Source of the DNA: an endosymbiont of unidentified scaly snail isolate Monju
GTDB lineage: Bacteria; Pseudomonadota; Gammaproteobacteria; Chromatiales; Chromatiaceae
DNA: 64,000 bases
Direction: 5' to 3'
NCBI RefSeq assembly: GCF_000801295.1
Contig: NZ_AP012978.1
Span: forward strand, 1,240,001-1,304,000
Shown piece after piece: positions 1 through 10,486 of the stretch; the first letter of the stretch is position 1; every line of letters begins with the position of its first letter. The position numbers and the translations under genes were made by a program. A model generated the notes under the pieces. That model was not told the DNA's origin. It worked only from the letters and a program-made list of their open reading frames with translations, and did no database searches.

Positions 1-995
1 ACGTGATCCGCTTCCGTAACCCGGTCGATGGCGAGGTGGTGTTCGACGATCTCATCCGCGGTCCCATCCGCGTGGCCAACACGGAGCTCGACGACCTGAT
101 CATCCGCCGTTCCGACGGCTCACCCACCTACAACCTGACGGTGGTGGTGGACGATCATGACATGGGCATCAGCCACGTGATCCGCGGCGACGACCACATC
201 AACAACACCCCGCGCCAGATCAACCTGTACCGCGCCCTGGGCTGGGACGTGCCGCGTTTCGCGCACGTCCCCATGATCCTCGGCGAGGACGGCAGTCGCC
301 TGTCCAAGCGCCACGGTGCGGTGAGCGTGATGCAATACAAGGAACAGGGCTACCTGCCCGAGGCGTTGCTCAACTACCTGGTGCGCCTGGGCTGGTCGCA
401 TGGCGACCAGGAGATCTTCTCGCTCGATGAGATGATCGAACTGTTCGATCTGGAGGCGGTCAACCGCGCGCCGTCGACCTTCAACACCGCCAAGCTCGAC
501 TGGCTCAACCAGCAGTACCTCATGCACAGCGACCCGGCACGCGTGACTCACCTGCTCTCGCCGCACCTGGGCGACCTGGGCATCGACCCGGCCGAGGGGC
601 CGGATCTGGTCGAGGTCGTCAAGGCGCAGCGCGAGCGCGCCACCACCCTGGTCGAGCTGGCACGCATCTCGGCCTTCTACTACCGCGATTTCGACAGCTA
701 CGACGAGAAGGCGGCAAAGAAGGCCTTCAAGGGCGAGGCCGACCAGGCGCTGGCCGCGGTGCGCGAGCGCCTGGCCGCGTTGGCCGACTGGGAACGCGAG
801 CCCATTCACCAGGCGGTGAGCGATACCGTGGAGGCGCTGGGCGTGGGGTTCGGCAAGGTGGCCATGCCGTTGCGCGTGGCGGTCACCGGCGGCTCGCCTT
901 CGCCCGATCTCGACCTGACCCTCTGGCTGGTGGGGCGCGAGGCCACCCTGCGCCGCATCGACCGCGCCATCGAACACATCCGCTCCAACCGCTGA
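1..995 (+). CDS. gltX: Glutamyl-tRNA synthetase, C-terminal part (5' end outside window)
   Basis: This is the distal part of a class I aminoacyl-tRNA synthetase that charges tRNA-Glu in the cytoplasm. About 330 residues are present. The segment [16 protein letters not shown] and the KMSKS-equivalent SRLSKRHGA identify the catalytic domain, and the rest is the helical anticodon-binding domain. The N-terminal HIGH motif lies beyond the left edge, so the gene is partial only because of the window. The stop comes 9 bp before glnS, which suggests co-transcription. The paralogue GlnS follows directly, and the two are easily told apart by their motifs. No damage is visible in the part seen. Confidence 0.95.
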   Translation, partial: VIRFRNPVDGEVVFDDLIRGPIRVANTELDDLIIRRSDGSPTYNLTVVVDDHDMGISHVIRGDDHINNTPRQINLYRALGWDVPRFAHVPMILGEDGSRLSKRHGAVSVMQYKEQGYLPEALLNYLVRLGWSHGDQEIFSLDEMIELFDLEAVNRAPSTFNTAKLDWLNQQYLMHSDPARVTHLLSPHLGDLGIDPAEGPDLVEVVKAQRERATTLVELARISAFYYRDFDSYDEKAAKKAFKGEADQALAAVRERLAALADWEREPIHQAVSDTVEALGVGFGKVAMPLRVAVTGGSPSPDLDLTLWLVGREATLRRIDRAIEHIRSNR

Positions 996-1004
996 GATCT
1001 GCCC

Positions 1005-2660
1005 ATGAGCGCCGAGAACACGCCGAAGAACTTCATCCGCCAGATCATCGACGCCGACCTGGCCGCGGGCAAGCACCAGCGGATCGTCACCCGCTTTCCG
1101 CCCGAGCCCAACGGCTATCTGCACATCGGGCACGCCAAGTCCATCGTGCTCAACTTCGGCATCGCCGAGGACTATGCCGGTCGCTGCAACCTGCGCTTCG
1201 ACGATACCAACCCGGCGAAGGAAGAGGCGCACTTTGTCGAGGCCATCCAGGAAGACGTGCGCTGGTTGGGCTACCAATGGTCTGAACTGCACTTCGCCTC
1301 GGAATACTTCGAGCAGCTCTACGGCTTTGCGGTGGAACTCATCGAGAAGGGCCTGGCCTATGTCTGCGATCTCTCGCCCGAGGAAGTGCGCGCCTACCGC
1401 GGCACCCTGACCGAGCCGGGCCGCGAGAGTCCCTGGCGCAACCGCAGCGTGGAGGAAAACCTCGACCTGTTCCGGCGCATGCGCGAAGGCGAGTTCCCCG
1501 ACGGCAGCCGTACCCTGCGCGCCAGGATCGATATGGCCTCGCCCAACATGAACCTGCGCGATCCGGCCCTCTACCGTATCCGTCATGGTCTGATCCACCA
1601 TCAGACAGGCGACGCCTGGTGCATCTACCCGATGTACGACTTCACCCATCCGATCTCCGATGCCATCGAGGGCGTGACCCACTCGCTGTGCACCCTGGAG
1701 TTCGAGGATCACCGTCCGCTCTACGACTGGGTGCTGGACAACATCAGCATCGGCTGCCATCCGCAGCAGATCGAGTTTGCGCGCCTCAATCTCGAGTACA
1801 CGGTGATGAGCAAGCGCAAGCTCACCCAGCTGGTGGACGAGGGCCATGTCTCGGGCTGGGACGACCCACGCATGCCGACCATCGCCGGCCTGCGCCGGCG
1901 CGGCTATACCCCCGAGGCGATCCGCGACTTCTGCAACCGCATCGGCGTCACCCGTGCCGACAGCACGGTGGAGATGGGGATGCTGGAGTCGGCCATCCGC
2001 AGCGATCTGGATGCACGCGCACCGCGCCGCATGGCGGTGCTGCAGCCGCTGAAGCTGGTGATCGTCAACTGGCCAGAGGATCACGAAGAGATCCTGCGCG
2101 GCCCGAATCACCCCAAGAACGAGGACATGGGCACGCGTGAACTGGTGATGACCCGCGAGGGGTGGATCGACCGCGACGACTTCCGCGAGGAGGCCAACAA
2201 GAAATACAAGCGCCTGGTGCTCGGCGGCGAGGTGCGGCTGCGCAACGGCTACGTGGTCCGCGCCGACGAGGTGGTGCGCGACGAACAGGACGAAATCGTC
2301 GAGGTGCGCTGCACCTACGACCCCGAGACCCTGGGCCGCAATCCCGAGGGTCGCAAGGTGCGCGGTGTCATCCACTGGGTGCCGGTGCCGCACGCGGTGC
2401 ATGCCCAGGTGCGGCTGTACGACCGGCTGTTCCGGGTGCCGCAGCCGGGACGCGACGGCAATTTCCTGGCCGACCTCAACCCTGATTCGCTGTGCGTGAT
2501 CGATGGCGCCGTGCTCGAGCCGTCGCTGGGCGAAGCGGCGGTCGGCGAGCGCTTCCAGTTCGAGCGCGAGGGCTATTTCTGCCGCGACACCGAAGACGCC
2601 CCTGATGGCCGGCCGGTGTTCAACCAGATCGTGTCGCTGCGCGACTCCTGGGGAGGTTGA
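1005..2660 (+). CDS. glnS: Glutaminyl-tRNA synthetase
   Basis: Charges tRNA-Gln with glutamine (class I synthetase, cytoplasmic). The 551-residue product matches the usual length of the gammaproteobacterial enzyme (about 555). The HIGH motif is at residues 40-43 within [14 protein letters not shown], and the KMSKS equivalent MSKRKL is near residue 268. The C-terminal part is the double beta-barrel that reads the anticodon. The ATG lies 9 bp after gltX. Presence of glnS means this organism charges tRNA-Gln directly rather than only by transamidation (known biology, not seen here). The next gene starts 2 bp after the stop. Confidence 0.96.
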   Translation: MSAENTPKNFIRQIIDADLAAGKHQRIVTRFPPEPNGYLHIGHAKSIVLNFGIAEDYAGRCNLRFDDTNPAKEEAHFVEAIQEDVRWLGYQWSELHFASEYFEQLYGFAVELIEKGLAYVCDLSPEEVRAYRGTLTEPGRESPWRNRSVEENLDLFRRMREGEFPDGSRTLRARIDMASPNMNLRDPALYRIRHGLIHHQTGDAWCIYPMYDFTHPISDAIEGVTHSLCTLEFEDHRPLYDWVLDNISIGCHPQQIEFARLNLEYTVMSKRKLTQLVDEGHVSGWDDPRMPTIAGLRRRGYTPEAIRDFCNRIGVTRADSTVEMGMLESAIRSDLDARAPRRMAVLQPLKLVIVNWPEDHEEILRGPNHPKNEDMGTRELVMTREGWIDRDDFREEANKKYKRLVLGGEVRLRNGYVVRADEVVRDEQDEIVEVRCTYDPETLGRNPEGRKVRGVIHWVPVPHAVHAQVRLYDRLFRVPQPGRDGNFLADLNPDSLCVIDGAVLEPSLGEAAVGERFQFEREGYFCRDTEDAPDGRPVFNQIVSLRDSWGG

Positions 2661-2661
2661 G

Positions 2662-3969
2662 ATGACAAGGGACGTGGTCGCGGTGGTCGGCCTGGGCTAC
2701 GTGGGCCTTCCATTGGCGGTGGCCTTCGGCAGGCAACGCCGGACCATCGGTTTCGACCTGGACAAGACCAAGCTGGCGCACTACCGCCAGGGGAACGACC
2801 CCAGCGGCGAGGTGACATCGGATGACCTGGCCGCGGCCAGCCAACTGGAATACACCAGCGATCCGGCGCGCCTGGCCGAGGCGCAACTGATCGTGGTGGC
2901 GGTGCCGACGCCCATCGACGACGCCCACCGGCCCGATCTCGGCCCATTGAAAGGCGCCTGCCGCACCGTGGGCGCGCACCTGCAGCCCGGCAGTGTGGTG
3001 ATCTTCGAATCCACGGTGTTTCCCGGTTGCACCGAGGACGTCTGCGTACCCCTGCTCGAACAGCACTCGGGCCTGCCCTGGCTGGGCCGCGAAGGGGCGA
3101 CGGGCGAGGGCTTTCATGTCGGCTACTCGCCCGAGCGCATCAACCCCGGCGACAAGGTCCACCGGCTCGAGACCATCGTCAAGGTGGTCTCCGGCGATAC
3201 ACCGGAAACGCTCGAACGGGTGGCAGCCTTGTACGAGAGCGTGGTGGACGCCGGAGTGCACCGCGCGGCCAGCATCAAGGTGGCCGAGGCGGCGAAAGTG
3301 ATCGAGAACACCCAGCGCGACCTCAATATCGCGCTGATGAACGAACTGGCGCTGATCTTCCACAAGCTGGGCATCGATACCCTGGACGTGCTGGAGGCGG
3401 CGGGCACCAAGTGGAACTTCCTGCCGTTCCGCCCGGGCCTGGTCGGCGGGCACTGCATCGGGGTCGATCCCTACTACCTGACCTACAAGGCCGAGGCGGC
3501 GGGCCACCACCCGCAGGTGATCCTGGCCGGCCGGCAGATCAACGACGGCATGGGCAAGTACATCGCCGAGCAGACGGTCAAGCGCATGATCCAGGCCGGA
3601 CGCGGCGTGTCGGGCGCCCGGGTGATCGTGCTGGGCCTGACCTTCAAGGAAGACTGTCCGGACCTGCGCAACTCGCGGGTCGAGGACATCCTGACCGAAC
3701 TGGCCTCGTACTGCTGCGAGGTGCGGGTGCACGACCCGGTGGCCGACCCGGCCGAGGCGCAGGCCGAGTACGGCGTGGCGCTGTGCGACTGGGACGATCT
3801 GCCCAAGGCCGACGCGGTGATCCTGGCGGTGGCGCACCAGGCCTATCGCGCGCTGGGCCCGGAAGACCTGGGACGCATCATGGCGTCCGGCGCGGTGCTG
3901 ATGGACGTGAAGTCCGTGCTCGACCGGGAGCGCTTCGCGCAGGCCGGGATCGATCTCTGGCGGTTGTGA
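2662..3969 (+). CDS. UDP-N-acetylhexosamine 6-dehydrogenase (WbpO/TviB family)
   Basis: Predicted NAD-dependent nucleotide-sugar dehydrogenase that oxidises C6 of a UDP-hexose, usually UDP-GlcNAc or UDP-GalNAc, to the uronate for surface polysaccharide. The 435-residue product has the N-terminal Rossmann motif GLGYVGLP (residues 10-17), the catalytic-cysteine motif GGHCIGVDPYYL (Cys265) and a C-terminal UDP-binding domain (GLTFKEDCPDLRNSR). The start at 2662 has GGGAGG just upstream and lies 2 bp after glnS; an open frame upstream exists but overlaps glnS. Sequence features favour the WbpO/TviB branch over UDP-glucose dehydrogenase; substrate is inferred. No other polysaccharide genes are adjacent. 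Confidence 0.88.
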   Translation: MTRDVVAVVGLGYVGLPLAVAFGRQRRTIGFDLDKTKLAHYRQGNDPSGEVTSDDLAAASQLEYTSDPARLAEAQLIVVAVPTPIDDAHRPDLGPLKGACRTVGAHLQPGSVVIFESTVFPGCTEDVCVPLLEQHSGLPWLGREGATGEGFHVGYSPERINPGDKVHRLETIVKVVSGDTPETLERVAALYESVVDAGVHRAASIKVAEAAKVIENTQRDLNIALMNELALIFHKLGIDTLDVLEAAGTKWNFLPFRPGLVGGHCIGVDPYYLTYKAEAAGHHPQVILAGRQINDGMGKYIAEQTVKRMIQAGRGVSGARVIVLGLTFKEDCPDLRNSRVEDILTELASYCCEVRVHDPVADPAEAQAEYGVALCDWDDLPKADAVILAVAHQAYRALGPEDLGRIMASGAVLMDVKSVLDRERFAQAGIDLWRL

Positions 3970-4311
3970 ACATCAGTCACCTGCGCGTGGCCTGGTCCGT
4001 CCGTGGCGGGTCACGAAATCTTGCGCAGCGGCAGCACCTCTCGTTCGATCTCGGCCAGCTTGTCTCGTGTTGCACGCCATTCGCAGGCTGCTTGCCGATT
4101 CACCCGGTACGTCGGTGTGGTGCCGACGACCGGATCAGACGCAGTGCCGTGTCCGCCGTGATGCCACGGCATTCCTTCACCACGTTGTTGACCCGTGGCG
4201 CGGGGCCCCGCAAGAGGGCATCGACCCGCGTAGAGTGCCCGGGTCTGTCTGCACCGGAGAAGTCCGGGTCATGAAGCGCAGGGCGATATCCGTCAAACAG
4301 CAGGCGTCAAA
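3970..4311. other. Intergenic, about 340 bp; possible minus-strand coding remnant
   Basis: No complete gene is seen. On the minus strand a frame stays open down to a stop at about 4012 and ends in a plausible charged C-terminus (CEWRATRDKLAEIEREV then LPLRKIS). A different minus frame further upstream (about 4130-4190) reads VNNVVKECRGITADTALRL. This could be the tail of a frameshifted or truncated gene, but no family was recognised and chance cannot be excluded. Confidence 0.3.
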
Positions 4312-4866
4312 CTAGTCGTCGCAGCTTATCGTGGACCCGTCGGGCAGCCTGTCGGCGCTTCGCAGACGGCCACTGCCGTAGAGAATCAGGGCGCGGTTCA
4401 TGCCGGGATCGACCGGCGAGCAGAAGCGCAGGCTCAGGTTGCTGCCGACAGCATCGCCGCTGGCGCGGAAGCGTACCCTGGGCCGTCCCTTGCTGCCCTG
4501 GACCACCACGCCCGCGATTGCCTGCTGCACGGCGAGCACCGCTTCATCGCGATCGCGCTTTCCGTCACCGTCGCTGTCCGCGAAGAGCAGAATGCCGTCC
4601 TGCCAGTGACGGTAGTCGCGGTGACATTGCTGGCCATCGGTACTGGGGCAGAGTACTGTCGGCAGGCGACGCTGGACGGCCGTGCTGCGCGCCAGGCGCA
4701 GCAGGCGCGCGTAGTCCCGTTGTGCGCTGGCCAGCCGGTTGTCTGCTTGAAGGTGACGCCAGGCCGGGACTCCCGCAGCAAGCAGGATGATCCCCACGCC
4801 AAGGGTGATGAACAGCTCGATGACGCTGAACCCGCGCACGCGGGCAGCAAGGTGGCAGACATCCAT
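4312..4866 (-). CDS. Type IV pilus/type II secretion-type pseudopilin (GspH/FimT family)
   Basis: Predicted minor pilin or pseudopilin of 184 residues. The prepilin peptidase site is visible as RGFSVIELFITLGVGIILLAA: the Gly before Phe is the cleavage point, the Glu at +5 is present, and the hydrophobic helix follows. The globular part has CPSTDGQQC and further cysteines (FCSPVD, ISCDD) that could form disulfides, and the RFRASGDAVGSNLSLRFC region typical of GspH/FimT. A strong ribosome site (AAGGAGGG) lies 7 bp before the ATG. The gene stands alone, without other pilus genes nearby; isolated fimT-like genes are common. The exact machine it serves is not determinable here. Confidence 0.85.
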   Translation of the reverse strand: MDVCHLAARVRGFSVIELFITLGVGIILLAAGVPAWRHLQADNRLASAQRDYARLLRLARSTAVQRRLPTVLCPSTDGQQCHRDYRHWQDGILLFADSDGDGKRDRDEAVLAVQQAIAGVVVQGSKGRPRVRFRASGDAVGSNLSLRFCSPVDPGMNRALILYGSGRLRSADRLPDGSTISCDD

Positions 4867-4891
4867 GTCGGACCCTCCTTGTCATTGCTTG

Positions 4892-4915
4892 CAGGCGGCC
4901 TTCCCTGGCCGCCTG
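4892..4915. terminator. Inverted repeat between aspC and fimT-like gene
   Basis: A perfect 9-bp stem (CAGGCGGCC / GGCCGCCTG) with a 6-bp loop lies between the end of the aminotransferase gene and the start of the pseudopilin gene, both on the minus strand. No T-run follows on either strand, so it may be a weak or factor-assisted terminator or an unrelated hairpin. Confidence 0.35.
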
Positions 4916-5006
4916 AAATCGCGTTGTTCGCGGCAGGGACGCAGTTCCTGCCCTTTCCCGTAAATACCCTGACAGGGTCGGTGACCCCTGCCAGGGTGAG
5001 GCTTGA

Positions 5007-6194
5007 TCAGCCCTTGGCGACGGCCTCGATGCGATCCAGCGCGGCGTCCAGGTTCTCCATGCTGGTGGCGATGGAGATGCGCATGTGCCCGCCCAGGCCG
5101 AAGGCCGTACCAGGCACCACGGCCACACCGGCCTGCTCGATCAGGTGCTCGGCCAGCTCGAGGTCGTTCTTCACGCCGTCGATGCGCTCGATCAGGCCGC
5201 TCACCGAAGGGAAGACGTAGAAGGTGCCGTCGGTGGCCAGGCAGTCGATGCCGGGGATGGCGTTGAGGCGCTCGACCACGTGATCGTGCCGTGCCTTGAA
5301 GTGCACCAGCATCTCGGCGATGCAGTCCTGCGGCCCGTTCAGCACCGCCTCGGCGGCGGCCTGCGAGATCGAGGACGGGTTGGAGGTGCTCTGCGACTGG
5401 ATCTTTTTCATGGCCTTGATGATCTCGGCCGGGCCGCCGGCATAGCCGATGCGCCAGCCGGTCATGGAATAGGCCTTGGAGACGCCATTGAGCACCAGGG
5501 TGCGATCGGCCAGATCGGGGCAGGCGTCGAGGATGTTCACGAAGCTGCCTTTCTTCCAGACGATGTGCTCGTACATGTCGTCGGTGGCGATAAGGATGCG
5601 CGGATGCTCGCGCAACACCTCGCCCAGTGCTTCCAGTTCCTCGCGGCTGTAGGCCATGCCGGTGGGGTTGGACGGGCTGTTGATGACCACCAGCCGGGTC
5701 TGCTCGGTGATGGCACCACGCAGTTGCGCCGGCGTCATCTTGAAACGCTGTTCGGCACCGGCATGCACCAGCACCGGCTCGGCCTCGGCGAGCAGCACCA
5801 TGTCAGGGTAGGACACCCAGTAGGGCGCGGGGATGATCACCTCGTCGCCGCGGTCGAGCACCGCCTGCGCCAGGTTGTAGAAACTCTGCTTGCCGCCGCA
5901 GGAGACCAGGATCTGCTCCGGGGTGTATTCCAGTCCGTTGTCGCGCCGGAACTTGTCGATGATGGCCTGCTTGAGCGACGGGGTGCCGTCCACCGCCGTG
6001 TACTTGGTCTGGCCTTTGCGGATAGCGGCGATGGCCGCCTCCTTGATGTGTTCGGGCGTATCGAAATCAGGCTCGCCGGCACCCAGGCCGATCACGTCGC
6101 GGCCCTCGGCACGCATGGCAGCGGCGCGGGCAGTGATGGCGAGGGTGGGGGAGGGCTTGACGGACTGGACGCGGGCAGAAAGTTTGATGCTCAT
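5007..6194 (-). CDS. PLP-dependent aspartate aminotransferase, class I (subgroup Ib type)
   Basis: Transfers the amino group between aspartate (and possibly prephenate or other dicarboxylates) and 2-oxoglutarate; cytoplasmic PLP enzyme. The 395-residue product has the fold type I signature SKAYSMTGWRIGYAGG with the Schiff-base lysine at residue 240, the substrate-carboxylate Arg in HMRISIATS near the C-terminus, and NSPSNPTGMAYS binding the cofactor. Length and the N-terminus KLSARVQSVKPSPTLAI match the subgroup found in Pseudomonas and thermophiles. It is divergent from uvrB across an 81-bp spacer. Substrate range is inferred from family only. Confidence 0.9.
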   Translation of the reverse strand: MSIKLSARVQSVKPSPTLAITARAAAMRAEGRDVIGLGAGEPDFDTPEHIKEAAIAAIRKGQTKYTAVDGTPSLKQAIIDKFRRDNGLEYTPEQILVSCGGKQSFYNLAQAVLDRGDEVIIPAPYWVSYPDMVLLAEAEPVLVHAGAEQRFKMTPAQLRGAITEQTRLVVINSPSNPTGMAYSREELEALGEVLREHPRILIATDDMYEHIVWKKGSFVNILDACPDLADRTLVLNGVSKAYSMTGWRIGYAGGPAEIIKAMKKIQSQSTSNPSSISQAAAEAVLNGPQDCIAEMLVHFKARHDHVVERLNAIPGIDCLATDGTFYVFPSVSGLIERIDGVKNDLELAEHLIEQAGVAVVPGTAFGLGGHMRISIATSMENLDAALDRIEAVAKG

Positions 6195-6275
6195 TCTGGG
6201 GTTTTCCGGCGTGTCGGGAACGATTTCTGTTCGTTGCTATCATAACGGACGATCTCTCCCGCGGGCACCCTGAAG

Positions 6276-8285
<2,010 letters not shown>

Positions 8286-8300
8286 ACCGGCAGGGGGGGG

Positions 8301-8435
8301 CGTCCTCGGGCCGAATATTCGCGACGAGGACGTCGCTCCTACCGAGGGAGGCCCGTTCGTGACGAGGACGCCGCTCCTGCCTGTAGGAGGCCCGTCCTCG
8401 GGCCGAATGTTCGCGACGAGGACGTCGCTCCTACC
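8301..8435. repeat. REP-like palindromic repeat cluster between convergent genes
   Basis: Two 43-bp copies (8301-8343 and 8393-8435) differ at one base; a partial, diverged copy lies between them (about 8355-8381). The stretch 8383-8434 can fold on itself: GTAGGAG..CGTCCTCG on one side and CGAGGACG..CTCCTAC on the other. It sits between the stops of uvrB and the AMP ligase gene, and the ligase stop codon (8431-8433) is inside the repeat. Position between convergent genes is typical of REP elements, which may end transcripts or stabilise 3' ends. Confidence 0.8.
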
Positions 8436-10059
8436 TTTCCTCGATATGCTCGGCGTAACGCGTGCGCAAGGCCTGGCGGTCGATCTTGCCGTTGGGTGTG
8501 CGCGGCAGTTCGTCCAGGCACCACACCCGCCGCGGCTGCATGTAGTTCGGCAGTTGTTCGCGGCACACCGCCTGTACCACCTCCGCGGTCTCGGCCCCGG
8601 TGACCGCGAGCACGATGGCCTGGCCAAGCTCGGCATCGGGTACACCAAAGGCCGTGGCCTCGGCCACCCGGCCCGAGGCCAGCACCGGGCCCTCGATCTC
8701 GTTCGGGCTGACGCGGTAGCCCGAGGTCTTGATCAGCTCGTCCTCGCGCCCGGCGAAATACAGGTAACCCTCCGTGTCGCGCCAGGCACGGTCGCCCGAC
8801 CACACCGCGATCTCCGGCAGGGGCAGGCCCAGCGGTCGGCGCGGCGCAGGGCGGAAACGCTCGGCGGTACGCTCGGGATCGTTCCAGTAGCCCAGGGCCA
8901 CCAGGCTGCCGCGATGCACCAGCTCGCCGATCTCTTCCGGTTCACACTCGCTGCCGTCCTCGCGCACCACCATGACCTCGGCGTTGGGGATGGGCAGGCC
9001 GATGGAGCCGGGTCGCCGGTCGATCTCCTCCGGTGGCAGGGCGGTGGAGCGGAAGGCCTCGGTGAGGCCGTACATCAGGTGGATCTGTGTATCCGGCAAG
9101 GCCTGGCGCAAAGCCTGGATCACCGGCACCGGCATGACCCCGCCGGAGCTGGTCAGGTAGCGCAGACTGGCTGCCGCCTCGGGCGGCCAGGTTTCGCGCG
9201 CCAGGCGGCTCCACAGCGCGGGCACCGCGGCCAGACCCGTGATGCGGTAGCGAACCACGGCGCGGAGCAGGTCCCTTGGCAGCAGGTATTCCAGCAACAC
9301 CACCAAGGCCCCGGCCGCAAAAGCCGTGGTGAGCTGGGTGAAACCGTAGTCGAAGCTCAGGGGCAGCACGGCCAACAGCCGGTCCTCCGGTCCGTTGTGC
9401 AGGTAGGCGTTGACGCTCGCCGCCCCGCTGACCAGGTTGCGGTGCGACAGCACCACGCCCTTCGGCGCCCCGGTGCTGCCCGAGGTGTAGAAGATGGCCG
9501 CCATGTCACTGTCGATGCGCCGCGGCGGCTCGGCGGGTTCGGCCTCGTCGAGCGTGCGCCAGCCATGGGTGGCGACCCCCGGCAGGGGCTCATCGGGCAA
9601 TTTGTCCCCAGTGATCACCACCACCTGCAGGTCGCGGCAGTCGCGCAACACGGTGCGCAGTGCCTCGGCACGTTCCGCCGAGGTGACGAGAAGGCGTACA
9701 TTGCAGTCGCGCAGGATGTGCGCCACCTGCGCCGCCTTGAGTACCGGGTTGATCGGCACCATGACGCCACCGGCCAGGGGGGCGGCAAACAGCGCGATTA
9801 CCGCCTCCGGGATCTTCGGCAGGTACACCGCGACCCGCTCGTCGGGACGCACCCCCAGACGGCGCAGCCCGGCGGCCGTGCGCTCGATGGCAGAGGCCAG
9901 CTCGCTGTAGGTGAGCTGCGTGGCATCGTGCACCAGTGCCGGCAAGGCACCGTGGTGCTCGGCGGTGTGCCGGACGAGGTCATGGAGCAGGCTGGGGGCA
10001 GTCGTGGGCACGGAAAGGCTCGGCTGTTGCTGGCGAGCGGGATTATAACCACGGCCCAT
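8431..10059 (-). CDS. AMP-dependent acyl-CoA ligase, exosortase A-associated type
   Basis: Predicted ANL-superfamily enzyme that activates an acyl group as adenylate and loads CoA or a carrier protein. The ATP-binding P-loop is FYTSGSTGAPKGVV; further motifs are YGLTEAF, the hinge region GREDELIKTSGYRVSPNEIE and the catalytic lysine motif PNGKIDRQAL at the C-terminus. I chose the ATG at 10059 because GGAG precedes it by 5 bp (542 residues); longer upstream frames lack this. Layout with the acyl carrier protein and PLP decarboxylase next door matches the trio that accompanies exosortase A/PEP-CTERM systems, which is the basis for the call. No exosortase is in the window. A generic fatty-acid ligase is the alternative. 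Confidence 0.82.
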   Translation of the reverse strand: MGRGYNPARQQQPSLSVPTTAPSLLHDLVRHTAEHHGALPALVHDATQLTYSELASAIERTAAGLRRLGVRPDERVAVYLPKIPEAVIALFAAPLAGGVMVPINPVLKAAQVAHILRDCNVRLLVTSAERAEALRTVLRDCRDLQVVVITGDKLPDEPLPGVATHGWRTLDEAEPAEPPRRIDSDMAAIFYTSGSTGAPKGVVLSHRNLVSGAASVNAYLHNGPEDRLLAVLPLSFDYGFTQLTTAFAAGALVVLLEYLLPRDLLRAVVRYRITGLAAVPALWSRLARETWPPEAAASLRYLTSSGGVMPVPVIQALRQALPDTQIHLMYGLTEAFRSTALPPEEIDRRPGSIGLPIPNAEVMVVREDGSECEPEEIGELVHRGSLVALGYWNDPERTAERFRPAPRRPLGLPLPEIAVWSGDRAWRDTEGYLYFAGREDELIKTSGYRVSPNEIEGPVLASGRVAEATAFGVPDAELGQAIVLAVTGAETAEVVQAVCREQLPNYMQPRRVWCLDELPRTPNGKIDRQALRTRYAEHIEER

Positions 10060-10188
10060 CCTGGCTCCGAATCCCGAAAGGAATGCCATTCCCGAACGGC
10101 AGGTCTGACCAGTTTCGGAAAAGGGACAGGGTCTTGCAACGATGCACATGCCGGTTAGACTGGCGCCCCCTGCAAGACGAGGCCAGCC

Positions 10189-10434
10189 ATGTCCGTATTC
10201 GACGAGGTGACAGAAATCGTGCGTTCGGTGCTGCGGTTGCCGCCCGAGGCGCTGGCAGGTGGGCGCGAGACGCCGTTGCTGGGAGCGCTGCCGGAATTCG
10301 ATTCGCTTTCGGTGGCCGAACTGATCGCTGCCCTGGAGGCGCATTTCGGTGTCCGCCTGGACGACGTGGACGCCGAGACCTTCGAGACCCTGGGTACGCT
10401 CGCCGATCACGTAGGCGCGTTGCTCGAGGACTGA
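10189..10434 (+). CDS. Acyl carrier protein, exosortase A system-associated type
   Basis: An 81-residue acidic helical carrier protein. The phosphopantetheine attachment serine is in EFDSLSVAELIAALEAHF (Ser at the DSL motif, around residue 43), followed by the typical helix III and a C-terminal LADHVGALLE. It lies between the minus-strand ligase and decarboxylase genes but on the plus strand, so it has its own promoter region (10060-10188). The most likely partner is the adjacent AMP ligase. It is not the fatty-acid synthase AcpP, whose sequence and neighbours differ. Confidence 0.85.
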   Translation: MSVFDEVTEIVRSVLRLPPEALAGGRETPLLGALPEFDSLSVAELIAALEAHFGVRLDDVDAETFETLGTLADHVGALLED

Positions 10435-10486
10435 AAGCCGCGCCTGCTCTTGGGTTCCCGGCCGGTGCACTATCCGGGCTGGCCGC

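Noticed and set aside
120-2402. Long minus-strand frame of about 760 codons across gltX and glnS
   Set aside because: Antisense to two clear synthetase genes; composition is biased toward His, Val, Ala and Gln, as expected for the antisense of GC-rich coding DNA.
6195-6275. LexA box before uvrB
   Set aside because: No CTGT-N8-ACAG or close match was found on either strand.
10060-10188. Longer start for the AMP ligase (up to 10470)
   Set aside because: It would run antisense through the acyl carrier gene; ATG 10059 has a good ribosome site.
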